A stretch of 64,000 bases of DNA from Ilyonectria destructans. Taxonomy: Eukaryota; Ascomycota; Sordariomycetes; Hypocreales; Nectriaceae. Below are positions 23,147 to 32,256 of this stretch, in pieces. Numbering within the stretch: the first letter of the stretch is position 1; every line of letters starts with the position of its first letter. The DNA is taken from positions 2,232,001-2,296,000 of the forward strand of contig JAHEWK010000007.1 in assembly GCA_020740775.1 (NCBI GenBank). Direction: 5' to 3'. The position numbers and the translations under genes are program-made. A model generated the notes under the pieces. The model searched no databases and was not told the DNA's origin. It saw only the letters and a list, made by a program, of their open reading frames with translations.

Positions 23147-24931
23147 CTAGCCACATAGGACGGCTTCATTGTCCTCATATGCAAGCCCCATATCCTTCAT
23201 CATCCAGCTTTTGACCAGAGACTGCTTGACGCAATAGAAATTCTTCATCTTGAAGCGCCGTTCAAGTGATTCCAATTTAGTCATGATACAAGTTCGCTCT
23301 TCCGCATGATCTGCCGTAAGCTCTTTGGCTGCAATTCCAATTGGCCAAAGGAGGGCGTTTTCGAAAAGCGATCCCAGTGGCAAAATATTGATGAGTTGAG
23401 CCGCCCAAGATGGTAGATTCCCCATACAGCCATCTTGGTCATCCATTTCTGAGCTTATTACATCAAACACCGCTGTCTGATGTCGCACAGCACACTGCTT
23501 TCGGTATACCGTTGCCGCTACACGATACAGCTCGGAAATGAGGCCCTGTTCTTTCCATTCACTGGGCCGAGTAAACTCTCCCAAATGCCTAAACCGAGGT
23601 TCGAGAACGAGGGCCTCGTCACCGACTGGAAGCCGTTCGTGAAGATGTCTTTTCTCTGGAGGGTCAAGCGCAAAGCTTGGGAACCAATCCAACCTCCCAT
23701 CCCAAGCGGCAATGTCTGCATCGGTCACACCAAGATCCCCAGTGCTTATCCTGGCGATGAGGTGAGGGAAGTAAAAGCGGCCGACACTTTGCCCACAGCC
23801 AAGTTGCCGCCTATCATACGATCCATCGAGATGATCCAACGGTGTCTCTCCCAGGTAGAATTTCGACAGTGTTGGTGTTCTCAAGGATGTAGACTGGACG
23901 AGATCGTTGTACAAAAAGAGATTTGACAGAAATTGAAAAGCTTCATGCGATGGATTATCCGTACTGTTCGTATTCGCAGCAGACTCTGTCGCAATAGCGA
24001 GGACAAGGCGGTTCGGAACTGTTCGGGCAAAGAACTGCAGGTGTGGGGAACCATTCTTTTCTCCTTCGCCAGCAAGCTTTTCGTACAGCATAAGCAGTAC
24101 ACAACTTGCAAGGAGGCGCATAAAGTTATCCTTGCGTGTGATACCTACTTCAGTAGTCGTGGTTCGCGGCGTGGGATCTATGATGGATGCTTGAGCGAGA
24201 ATGTGGTCTTCCGGTTGTGCATGATCTGCGAGGCTTGTGATCAACTCCACACACCCTCGTAGGGCCCTCTGCCTCAGTTTCAGCATCATACTGGGATACG
24301 CAAAGCTGCCATTTTCCCAACTTTGGACGCCACTGAGAGCTAGTAGTGCATCCAACACAGTCCGACTCTGCATGGAGAGCGGTAGAAAGATGCGCAAAAA
24401 CGGATTCGTGGGACCCGAACATGTTGGGTATGTCCTGGAGAACCGTTGGATGTAATGATCCAAGAGTCTGTGTTCTATCTCGCCGAGTTCAAATGGCCAG
24501 GCTGATATTCTGCGCAACCTTGACGTTGCATGGTGTGGAGTGAAGCGCACTGCAGCTTCGATAGTTTCGCTTGTGGCTGGAATATTTGACAGAGACGTCG
24601 TAAACTTATTTTCTGTGTTCTTTAGTCTTGGGGATTTTTTCGACCTCGTCGATGCGGATTGTTGGTGTTGCTTGGATTGAGAACTCGGCTTTGACGGGCC
24701 TCTCCTCTTCATCCCGGCCCTTCTCGTATCATCTTCCCAGACGAGTCTCGTCTCACGTTCACACGCGATACCCAGCCGGGTACAGCTGTTGCATGGGAAC
24801 ACGACAGAGTCACACTTCTTTTTTCTGTTTCTGGTGAGTAGACGCTGGATTTAGTGAGAAATAACGACCTACCTGCTTCGGCACGTCCAACACCCATCTC
24901 GTGTTCGACGAGACCGTTGTCGCGAGCTCAT
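23147..24931 (-). CDS. Zn(II)2Cys6 transcription factor
   Basis: Two exons, 24931-24873 and 24824-23147, 578 residues. The small first exon is needed: it supplies the start (MSSRQRSRRTRDG) and the first two cysteines. With the acceptor at 24825 the cluster reads C14-X2-C17-X6-C24-X6-C31-X2-C34-X6-C41, an ideal Gal4-type binuclear zinc cluster. An acceptor six bases upstream would give X8 and was discarded. A basic, serine-rich linker follows, then a helical middle region like the fungal-specific regulatory domains (FELGEIEHRLLDHYIQRFS). Its 3' end is 24 bp from the dioxygenase-like gene, so it may control the MFS/dioxygenase pair. Confidence 0.9.
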
Positions 24932-25642
24932 TGACACCAAGGCGATGTCAATCGGGCCAAGTGCACCGATATGGAGCGATTCAGGACTGCGAATTGACGA
25001 TAGGCGTGGATGAGAATTCGGACAAGTTGCAGGAGGAGAATACGACGCAATGAGCGAGGTACGCCGTTAGCCACTCCCCGAAATTCCGAACCTCAGTTCC
25101 CCGCATTGCCTGGGATGGCTTTTCGACTTGGCCAAATCAGTCGGTATCAATTCATCATGGTTCCACTAGTCTGGTGTGGCTTATCTGTGGTGTCGTCTTG
25201 GTGGGTCTCTGATATATGCAGCAAGCGTCATTGGTCTGCGAATCGTCGACAGCAGCTGATATATTGCCTCTATATCCTCGACTGGAAGAAGATGGATGGC
25301 TTGAGTGACGCTACATCTCTAGGTCACCGGAACTGACGTCGAAATGTCACCCTAGACGCATCCTTGGCGCACACTATGACAAATGGGAGCAACTTTACGC
25401 CTTTTCGTGTCCAACTGTGGCTTCAAATCGAGTCAACCGGCTCGTTTACCCAAACCCGGCTAGCCGCTTCCTGGAATTCCAATCCCGAGCACACCCTGGG
25501 GACACCCAGTGACCCGACATCGGTTGCAATGAGAATCTGGGGAATGATCTGCAGAATGACCACTCCAGATATAAATAAAGCAAACTCAAGTTCCTGTCGC
25601 CGCCCTGGAGTTCTTACATATGTCTGAACATTTTCGTACATA
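24932..25642. other. Divergent upstream region of the Zn2Cys6 and cupin genes
   Basis: A 711-bp gene-free region between the divergent regulator and cupin genes. Besides the TATA box for the cupin gene no clear signal was seen. Confidence 0.45.
25570..25578 (+). promoter_or_regulatory. TATA box of the cupin gene
   Basis: TATAAATAA lies 73 bp upstream of the cupin start codon. Confidence 0.55.
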
Positions 25643-26309
25643 ATGCAGAACCCTGAAATCTACCGTTTCTCGCAAACGCCATTCGTGCCAAATAGCAGGC
25701 TGCCGGTGCTAATATACCGGAACGTACTGCCCCAGCCGCACCAAGAAGAATCGGCGAAGCAGTTTCTCGAAAACAATCAATGGCTTAGAGGAGTACAAAG
25801 ACCAGATTAATTACTCGTGACCCTCGCATCTGACCTAAACCAGGGAACCTTTGGGGCTTTCCCTCGACACCACTTTCATCCCAACACCCACGAATGCTAC
25901 GGTCTGCTACCCCTGTGACGGTTCAGTGCCGCAGCTAACGGACCCAGCCGTGTTCCAGGGGTCATCTACGCTATTGATCGGAGTGGGCCCAACGGAAGAT
26001 GAAAAGGGAGGGCAGAAAGTTCTTATGGAAGCAGGGGATGTGATTATCCTCCCGGCTGGGGTTTCGCATTGCACCCAAGATATTCATGAAGATTACAAGT
26101 ACCTTGGCGTGTATCCCAAAGTAAGGTCTCCATCCCAAGCCGGAATCATTATACTAACGTCAAGAAAGGGCTCACAAAAGTGGAAGAATGAGTGGTGTAA
26201 AGATGGAGGGAGATGCTCATCCTTCAGAGAAGAAGCCGAGTCGGTCCCTATCCCAGAATGGGACCCTGTTCATGGGCTCAAAGGCCCTCTCAGTGAGCTG
26301 TGGGCTTGA
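25643..26309 (+). CDS. Small cupin (YjlB-like), four exons
   Basis: Exons 25643-25792, 25844-25901, 25948-26120 and 26169-26309 give 173 residues. Naive reading shows stops, but three introns of 51, 46 and 48 bp restore one frame; each has GT-AG ends and a CTAA-type branch. The result has both cupin motifs intact. Motif 1 is HFHPNTHECYAVFQG, which matches HxH(x4)E(x6)G, with metal ligands H60, H62 and E67. Motif 2 is GDVIILPAGVSH. The C-terminus ends FREEAESVPIPEWDP, typical of YjlB-like single-domain cupins. The fold is a cytosolic metal-binding beta barrel; the reaction is unknown. It lies beside the Zn2Cys6 gene and may belong to the same cluster. Confidence 0.8.
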
Positions 26310-27906
26310 ACAGTATAGTTCTGCAAGTTGATGAGGAAATTTGGTGACATGTTAACACGTCATTGCGCGTGCGAGAGAATTATAATCTCAAGTTTCTAAG
26401 TATGTCCAGCTTCCATTAGCGAATAGGTACGCCCCTCAATTACTTAGCGTCGCTTGCTTAACGTCATTGTAATGTGTCATGGTAGCAACCCAAGGTGAAA
26501 CTGAGAGTGTAGGGTAGCGATATTCCTGATCTCGCCAATTAGCCAGTTCCTCAGACTGAAGTGGTTGTTGAACCCGCCGATTGTTGAGTGCTGCTAATTG
26601 ATCACTGCCATGTGACGGTCTTGCTACTTTGTAAACGCGCTGTGACTAATTTAATTTACTTTTCTCCTGATTCATTCAGGTACGATGCAAATGTTTAGGG
26701 AATAACCATATTGTATCTTAACTTATAACTTCACTCATCACTAGAATCGGCGGATGTTTCACTCGGTTGGCTGCAATTATTTCCTTGCATAGATTGAGTC
26801 AAAGATCAGCAACACGTGGAATGTGGAGTCTAGATTATCCATAGAATCGAAAGACCTGTCACAAATCCGTGGGGGAGTGGTACAGGTCGATCTGGTTCTC
26901 CACCAACCCGCGCAACGTGCAGCTTCTTTCTGGGGATCGTAGACTGACATAGCATTGTAGAATAAATCTTCGATTAAGGAGATAAATACATTTGAGATGA
27001 GTTCAACTTAACCTTGCTTGGAAAATATGAGGAATAAGCCTGATTCCATGTTATGTAACAGCCCTGAGGTGCTCCGGCTTTACCCAATCCACCTCCCGCC
27101 CTGTTGCCTACTGGTCAATATCTATTGGAGTGACCCAAGATCATCGCAATATTGCACAGTTGTAGACATAAGCTTTGTCCATATGTCTAGGCCAATTGAA
27201 ACCTCCATTACGAGCTCCGAGATGTGCCCGCGAAGAAAGGCAGTCTTCATACCTCCTACACAGCCCTAACATAGTGACGACCCGTGCCGCGTTCCAGTCA
27301 TCGCCGGGCTGAGGCATGTACTGTTGATGCCATATCGTCTCATACCTGGGGCTAACAGACGTTTGGCTACCGACGCACCGTCCCGTGTTCCAGGCCAGAC
27401 TGCATCTGGAATGGAAATGTCTTACTGTAACCGTTGGGATCGTGACATATCCTAAACATCATGTGGAGCGAGCGGACCAGTGTAAAGCCTGACCAGAGCC
27501 AATCAATACAATCGAAGATGGCTTTGCCGCGATCCCACTCGTCGAGAGCGATGACTTGACTCTATTCCCTCTCTCTGTGCAGCGCGGAAGCCTAATTCAT
27601 TGGAATTCTAAGGCTGGGAATTCCCATGCTCACAGCTCTGAGTTGCTTCAAGAAAATCTCGTGAGTAGTCTCTCCGAGAAGTGGCCGACAACATAAGACA
27701 GGTTATTCGACTTGTCAACTAGAAATGGTAAAATCGCGTGAAGTCTATACTTCTATAATAAGGCAAGCATCCTCACTGCTAAGATGTTCTTCACCAAACA
27801 CATCCGATCTTTCTAATCAAGCTCAAAGACTTCTTCTACAGTCTCTCATTCATTTGAACCATCCATTAAATTACCAACACACTCAACTTCAACACCTACC
27901 GCAAAA
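26310..27906. other. Gene-free region upstream of the secreted repeat protein
   Basis: Nearly 1.6 kb with no recognisable gene on either strand. The last 150 bases are C/A/T-rich and end CACCTACCGCAAAAATG, a typical fungal leader and start context for the next gene. Such a long upstream region would fit a tightly regulated secreted protein, but no specific site was identified. Confidence 0.45.
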
Positions 27907-28992
27907 ATGAAGCCCGTCTCCTTCCTCCTCACCTTCCTCCTCAGCAGCGCCATGGCTGCACCTACAGGAAGCACTTACACTGCTCTCTCCGTCCGGGGCG
28001 AATCTGCTCTTCTGGACACCCTGAAGCGTGATGTCAACCTCTCTATCCGCGAAGAGGCTGACAAGGCCGTCAAGAGCGTGAAAGCCGAGGCTGGTGCCGT
28101 GCAGTTGACTGCAGAGCAAGAGGGCTTATTCGCATCCCTGGCTTCAGCCCTGGTCAACGCCTTAGCCCCCGCTATCGTCGACGCCATCACGAGTGCAATC
28201 GGTGCGCGAGACCTCGAACTCCACACTCGTGGAGAGGCTGTGCAGTCCGAGAAGTCTGAAGATGCCTTCTTGTTCCCCAGCCTCTCGCCTTTCCCTTGGT
28301 TCAAGCTTTCTCCTTTCCCCAAGCCTCCTCCTGTCACCTGGCCCTTCACATTCCCTCTTACCTTCCCTCCCAAGACCGTTCCCAAGGTTCCTACAACTCC
28401 CGTCACTCCTCCTGTCGACACCGCTCCGGGTACTGATGCCGCTGCTCCGGCTAACGGTGCCGCCACTGGAGCTCCGACGAAGAAGATGAGCAAGAGGCTG
28501 TCCCGCCGCAACCAAGCTGCAAAGGCCAAGGAGTCCGAGGAGTCCTTCTGGTTCCCTTGGACCCACCCTCGCCCTATCACCCTGATCCCTCCCAAGACCC
28601 CAGCTGTGGAACTCTCTATCGGTGCCCGGGGTGAAGCTGTGAAAGTTGGCCAGGCTGTGCAGATGACTGCGTCCCAGGAGGCCTGGCTCGGAAATGTGGT
28701 CCAGACCATTACTGGCATCGTTCTCCCTCAACTGGTCGCGTCTCTCAACGGCATTCTCAGCAAGCGAGATCTTGACGCTCGTGAGGAAGAGCTTCTCTTC
28801 CCCGCTAGCATGTTCACTGCTAGGTCTCACTTCGGAAAGAGAGATGAGAGCATGTCTCGCCGCGATCAGGCGATGAATGCTATGCAGTCCCAGGAGGCCC
28901 AGGAGGCGTGGCTCGGAAATGTTGTGCAGACCATCACTGGCATCGTTCTTCCTCAAATCATCGCTTCTCTCAATGGTGTCCTCAGCAAGTGA
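27907..28992 (+). CDS. Secreted repeat protein with Kex2-type sites; probable processed-peptide precursor
   Basis: Intronless, 361 residues. Residues 1-17 (MKPVSFLLTFLLSSAMA) form a clear signal peptide. The mature part is built of three diverged units, each with a charged stretch, a 30-residue amphipathic helical segment (71-101, 257-286, 332-361) and, after the first two, an acidic-to-FP aromatic block (118-132, 211-223, 293-309). Dibasic sites that Kex2 could cut occur at 40-41, 192-193, 196-197, 200-201, 286-287, 311-312 and 318-319. Helices 2 and 3 differ at only three positions. There are no cysteines. The layout is that of fungal kexin-processed peptide precursors, a broad class that includes signals, RiPPs and membrane-active peptides. 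No UstYa-type or other modifying enzyme is adjacent. I do not recognise the family; the peptide's role is unknown. Confidence 0.8.
   Translation: MKPVSFLLTFLLSSAMAAPTGSTYTALSVRGESALLDTLKRDVNLSIREEADKAVKSVKAEAGAVQLTAEQEGLFASLASALVNALAPAIVDAITSAIGARDLELHTRGEAVQSEKSEDAFLFPSLSPFPWFKLSPFPKPPPVTWPFTFPLTFPPKTVPKVPTTPVTPPVDTAPGTDAAAPANGAATGAPTKKMSKRLSRRNQAAKAKESEESFWFPWTHPRPITLIPPKTPAVELSIGARGEAVKVGQAVQMTASQEAWLGNVVQTITGIVLPQLVASLNGILSKRDLDAREEELLFPASMFTARSHFGKRDESMSRRDQAMNAMQSQEAQEAWLGNVVQTITGIVLPQIIASLNGVLSK
28675..28764 (+). repeat. Amphipathic peptide repeat, copy 2
   Basis: Encodes 30 residues starting QEAWLGNVVQTITG and ending LSK, immediately followed by an Arg codon that completes a KR site. 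It pairs with copy 3 at 28900-28989. Confidence 0.9.
28900..28989 (+). repeat. Amphipathic peptide repeat, copy 3
   Basis: Same 30 residues as copy 2 except three conservative aliphatic changes. Eight other codons differ silently, so the duplication is not recent. The stop codon replaces the Arg codon of copy 2. Confidence 0.9.
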
Positions 28993-29409
28993 GATGTCGG
29001 TTCGCATCAGGCGGATCCCTCAGCTTTCTCTTGAGAGTGGCCTTTCATTGAACTTTAATCCAGAGGGTCATTCAATATCCCGTCGAGTCTCAGAGGCGGG
29101 TCTCTCTCTGTTTTATCCTATAATTTATGCGACAGATTACAACAAAAGATTGATCGAGAGTGGACATGTGTGGCGTCGATTTCAGACGCTGGCACGCTTG
29201 TGGGAAGGGTGTGGAATGAGTAGGATGTCAGAGTGGTTTAACTTTCTATAATCCCTGTTTAAAAATGGACTTTTTCTTACTTCCAAATGCTTCGAAGTGA
29301 GTTATGTCCGATATTGAATTATATGTTAACCTATGATCTTTGTTTCAATCGCCTCAGCGACTGGAAACGCTCGACATTTCAACACGAAACATCTTTAGAC
29401 GTGACTGTC
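28993..29409. other. Short 3' flank between convergent genes
   Basis: No gene is seen. The first few bases after the stop (GATGTC) still resemble the sequence that follows repeat copy 2 (GATCTT). Confidence 0.45.
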
Positions 29410-31205
29410 TCAGACCTGAGTAGGCTTCACCTCCTCCAACTCGATCTTCTTGGCAATAACCTCGTCTTGGACACTGCAGACATAGTCCTTGAATTGCCGG
29501 GCCGGAATGCGCTTGTCAAACATCTCTTGGATCTCGGCATAGTTACGGCCCTTCATCTCGGGGAGGCAGTAGTAGAGGTAGACACACATGGGAACGGACA
29601 AGCCGAAGAAGATGAAGCAAACTTGGTCATGTTAGTGGGGTTGTCACGTGTTTGGGTATAGGCGATCACTTACTCTTGCCTCCCAAGTTGAGCTGATCAC
29701 TATTGATCAAGTAGGGCATGACCTGCAGAACCATGCAGGAGACTGCAGTGGCGACCATGATGTTGATGGCATATGTCTTTTGGCGGAGTTGCATGCTGGG
29801 AGTCTCGCCACCGACTGAGTAGGCGGTAGCACCGAGGGTCATCTATTGATGGAAGGTTAGCTAGGTTCTAAGACGAGACTGAACGATCACTGACCTGATA
29901 GAGGAACCCCCAGATGGTCATTAGGGCCACCTGACTCGTTAATGCCGTCTTGTTGTTGACAGTACTGACACCACCAATGACGAGCAAGCCGGCAGTAATG
30001 GTAATGCATCCTCCAACAATCATAGGGCGACGGCCAACTCTGTCAACCAGCGGCCAAGAGCAAATGTTTCCAAAGAGTTGGATAGCATAGGCGGCTTGGG
30101 CCACGCCCAGTGCGTTTTTGACTCCAGCCAGTCTGAAGTAATATGTTAAATAGCCACCGACAAAGTTGACACCAATGAACTGCTGGGAGATATAGACCAT
30201 ACAGATGATAGTCGTACGTCTGCCGTCGGCGCCCTTAAAACACTGGAGCCAGCTGCCCCCTCCTGCAGTCTCCTCTTCTTCCTTGCGGATAGCTAGCATA
30301 GCCACAGCAACAGCGGTGTCGGCGTCAAAGTCGGGTCCGTTGAAGCGGAGGTACGACTTCTTAGCATCCTCGGTGCGTCCGCGAATGAGAAGCCACGAGG
30401 GAGATTCGGGAAGAATGACTAATCCGAGGAGAAGAAGACACGGAGGGAAGAGCTGTGTAATGATCGGGATGCGCCAGGCCATATCGTTGGTTCGTTCGGA
30501 GCAGGCGTAGACGACGAGGGAGCTGAGCCACTGTCCAATGACAATCATGGTGTTCTAACAAATTCTTTAATATATTGCTTTGATTGGGTAGAGAGCTTGC
30601 GCTTACCACAAGAACTAGACAAGTTCCTCTGAGCTTGTTGGGAGCCATCTCAGCAACAAAGACGGGTCCAAGGGAGTGCCCCAAGCCAAAACCGAAGGTT
30701 CCGAGAAGCTTGCCACCAAACAGAGTGGTGATGGTACGGCTAAAGTATTGGACAAGGACTCCAGCAATGCAAAGAACACCGGCGAGTCCAATTGTCTTTT
30801 TGCGGCCGACAATGTCGGAAATGAAACCGGTTGCAAAGGCAGAGACGAACAATCCGACCGTAGTGGCAGCGTTGAGGATCTGCTGGTCCTTGGCAGAGAC
30901 GAGGAGGACACCATCCACCACCTCGCCAAACCGCTTCATGAAGGGGATTACGGCAAGAAGGTTGCCGACGGTGCTGAGCTCGTATCCGAAGTTGACGGGC
31001 AGCATGAATATGATGAAGCCTAGTTGATGTTGATCAGTCACTGTATGTATACATTGACTTTAGGTGGGCGACGCGACTTACAGAAGCCCAGGACGCGGCG
31101 GTTCTCCCAAATATCACGGAATGTGACGTTTGGGTTCTCGACGGTCACCACAGGGTCGTGCGACTCGACATGATTGGCATCGGTCTTGATGTCCTCGGCC
31201 GCCAT
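29410..31205 (-). CDS. MFS sugar transporter (PF00083 type), possible rhamnoside/oligosaccharide permease
   Basis: Five exons: 31205-31082, 31019-30607, 30554-29895, 29842-29674 and 29621-29410; 525 residues. The four introns are 52-62 bp, in phase, with CTAAC branches in several. Sugar-porter signatures are clear: DIVGRKKT after TM2, EMAPNKLRGT after TM4, PESPSWLLIRGR after TM6, DRVGRRP in the second half and PEMKGRNYAEI at the end of TM12. The C-terminal tail resembles alpha-glucoside/lactose-type permeases. Plasma-membrane location follows from the family. The gene is divergent from the alpha-L-rhamnosidase gene 1.05 kb away, so a rhamnose-containing sugar is a plausible substrate (inference). 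Confidence 0.9.
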
Positions 31206-32256
31206 GATAAAGGTATAGATCAAGTAGTAATCGTATGCAGAATGATGGTGCCGATTGGCGATGAGGGATGAGAATAAAAATCCGGGGGGCCTCTCGCAAG
31301 GTTATATATCCGACTCGCGTGTCCGGTGACGGGGAGAATTTCGACGCTCAGGCCACGATCTAGTAAACAGACGTTCCAGACCCGCATAAACGAGAATGCA
31401 GACAGCTCTAGTTCCCCACGGGGGCCGTCACTTGCGGGGGATTTGTGGGTGGTTGTGGGGCGGTAAGGTGATGGCAGGATGGCTATGATTGCCGCAACCA
31501 GATGGAGTTCACACCACAGCAGAATCACGGGTCCCTCGAGCCGGTAGCGAGAGGATATGGGGCTTATTCTTTCCAGGAATAGCAAAAGAATATGATGTGC
31601 CGGCAGGGATAATCACTCACCAACAGGCTGATTGATGGCGACACGGAGAGCGAAAGGCGAGAAACCATGTCTTCGCAGGTCTCATGATCCAGCTGGGATG
31701 GAAATGCGACTCGAGACGAGCCAGAAAACTAGGATCTTGACTCAAAGAGGCATGGCCAAGCTGCCTCCTGGCGCTACTATCCATCCCCGGGCGTTCTGAT
31801 CAATAGGACGTCGTCATGAGGCGCCCCGCAGCGGCTCTCGGGGGAGAAACCCAGGAACATCTCCGGTAGATCTTGATTGCGCTATGCCTTGATGGGCCAT
31901 GAACTCTAGGGTTTTGTATGTGAATGCAGTTTCCACGTGGCGCCGACAGCCGCCGATGGCTTCAATTGGTGCTTGGTACACATATCTCGTCCCAAAGCTC
32001 GTCATTGTTATTGATTGAACAGCCGAGATGTCTCCAATTAATTTGTTTCTCATCATGCGACTGCTCGATCCGGAAAGTCGAAGCACCCGCACCACGGTTG
32101 CAGCTTCGCGCAGGCGTCACACTACTGGCATCAAGTGACTTAAGACTAACATGGTTCTTGACGTCTTGCTTCTGTGAGTGCCTCTCGCCTCCTATTCGTT
32201 TCCATCTACCCGAAGTCTACGGTTTGTCTATTGTCTAGAGTCTAGACTCCCTCACC
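31206..32256. promoter_or_regulatory. Divergent promoter region of sugar transporter and rhamnosidase
   Basis: A 1.05-kb gene-free region between the two start codons. It contains G/C-rich patches and CCCC/GGGG runs that could be CreA- or pathway-factor sites, but none can be assigned from sequence alone. Confidence 0.45.

Noticed and set aside
24825..24830. Alternative acceptor at 24,831 in the Zn2Cys6 gene
   Set aside because: It would give eight residues between the second and third cysteine; the acceptor six bases on gives the canonical six.
27907..28992. Dikaritin-type RiPP cluster
   Set aside because: The precursor has repeats and KR sites, but no UstYa-like oxidase or other modifying gene lies nearby and the repeats lack a short core peptide.
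27975..29007. Long minus-strand open frames (247 and 281 codons) opposite the secreted repeat protein
   Set aside because: They are antisense to a gene with signal peptide and repeats; no recognisable domain and no start context.
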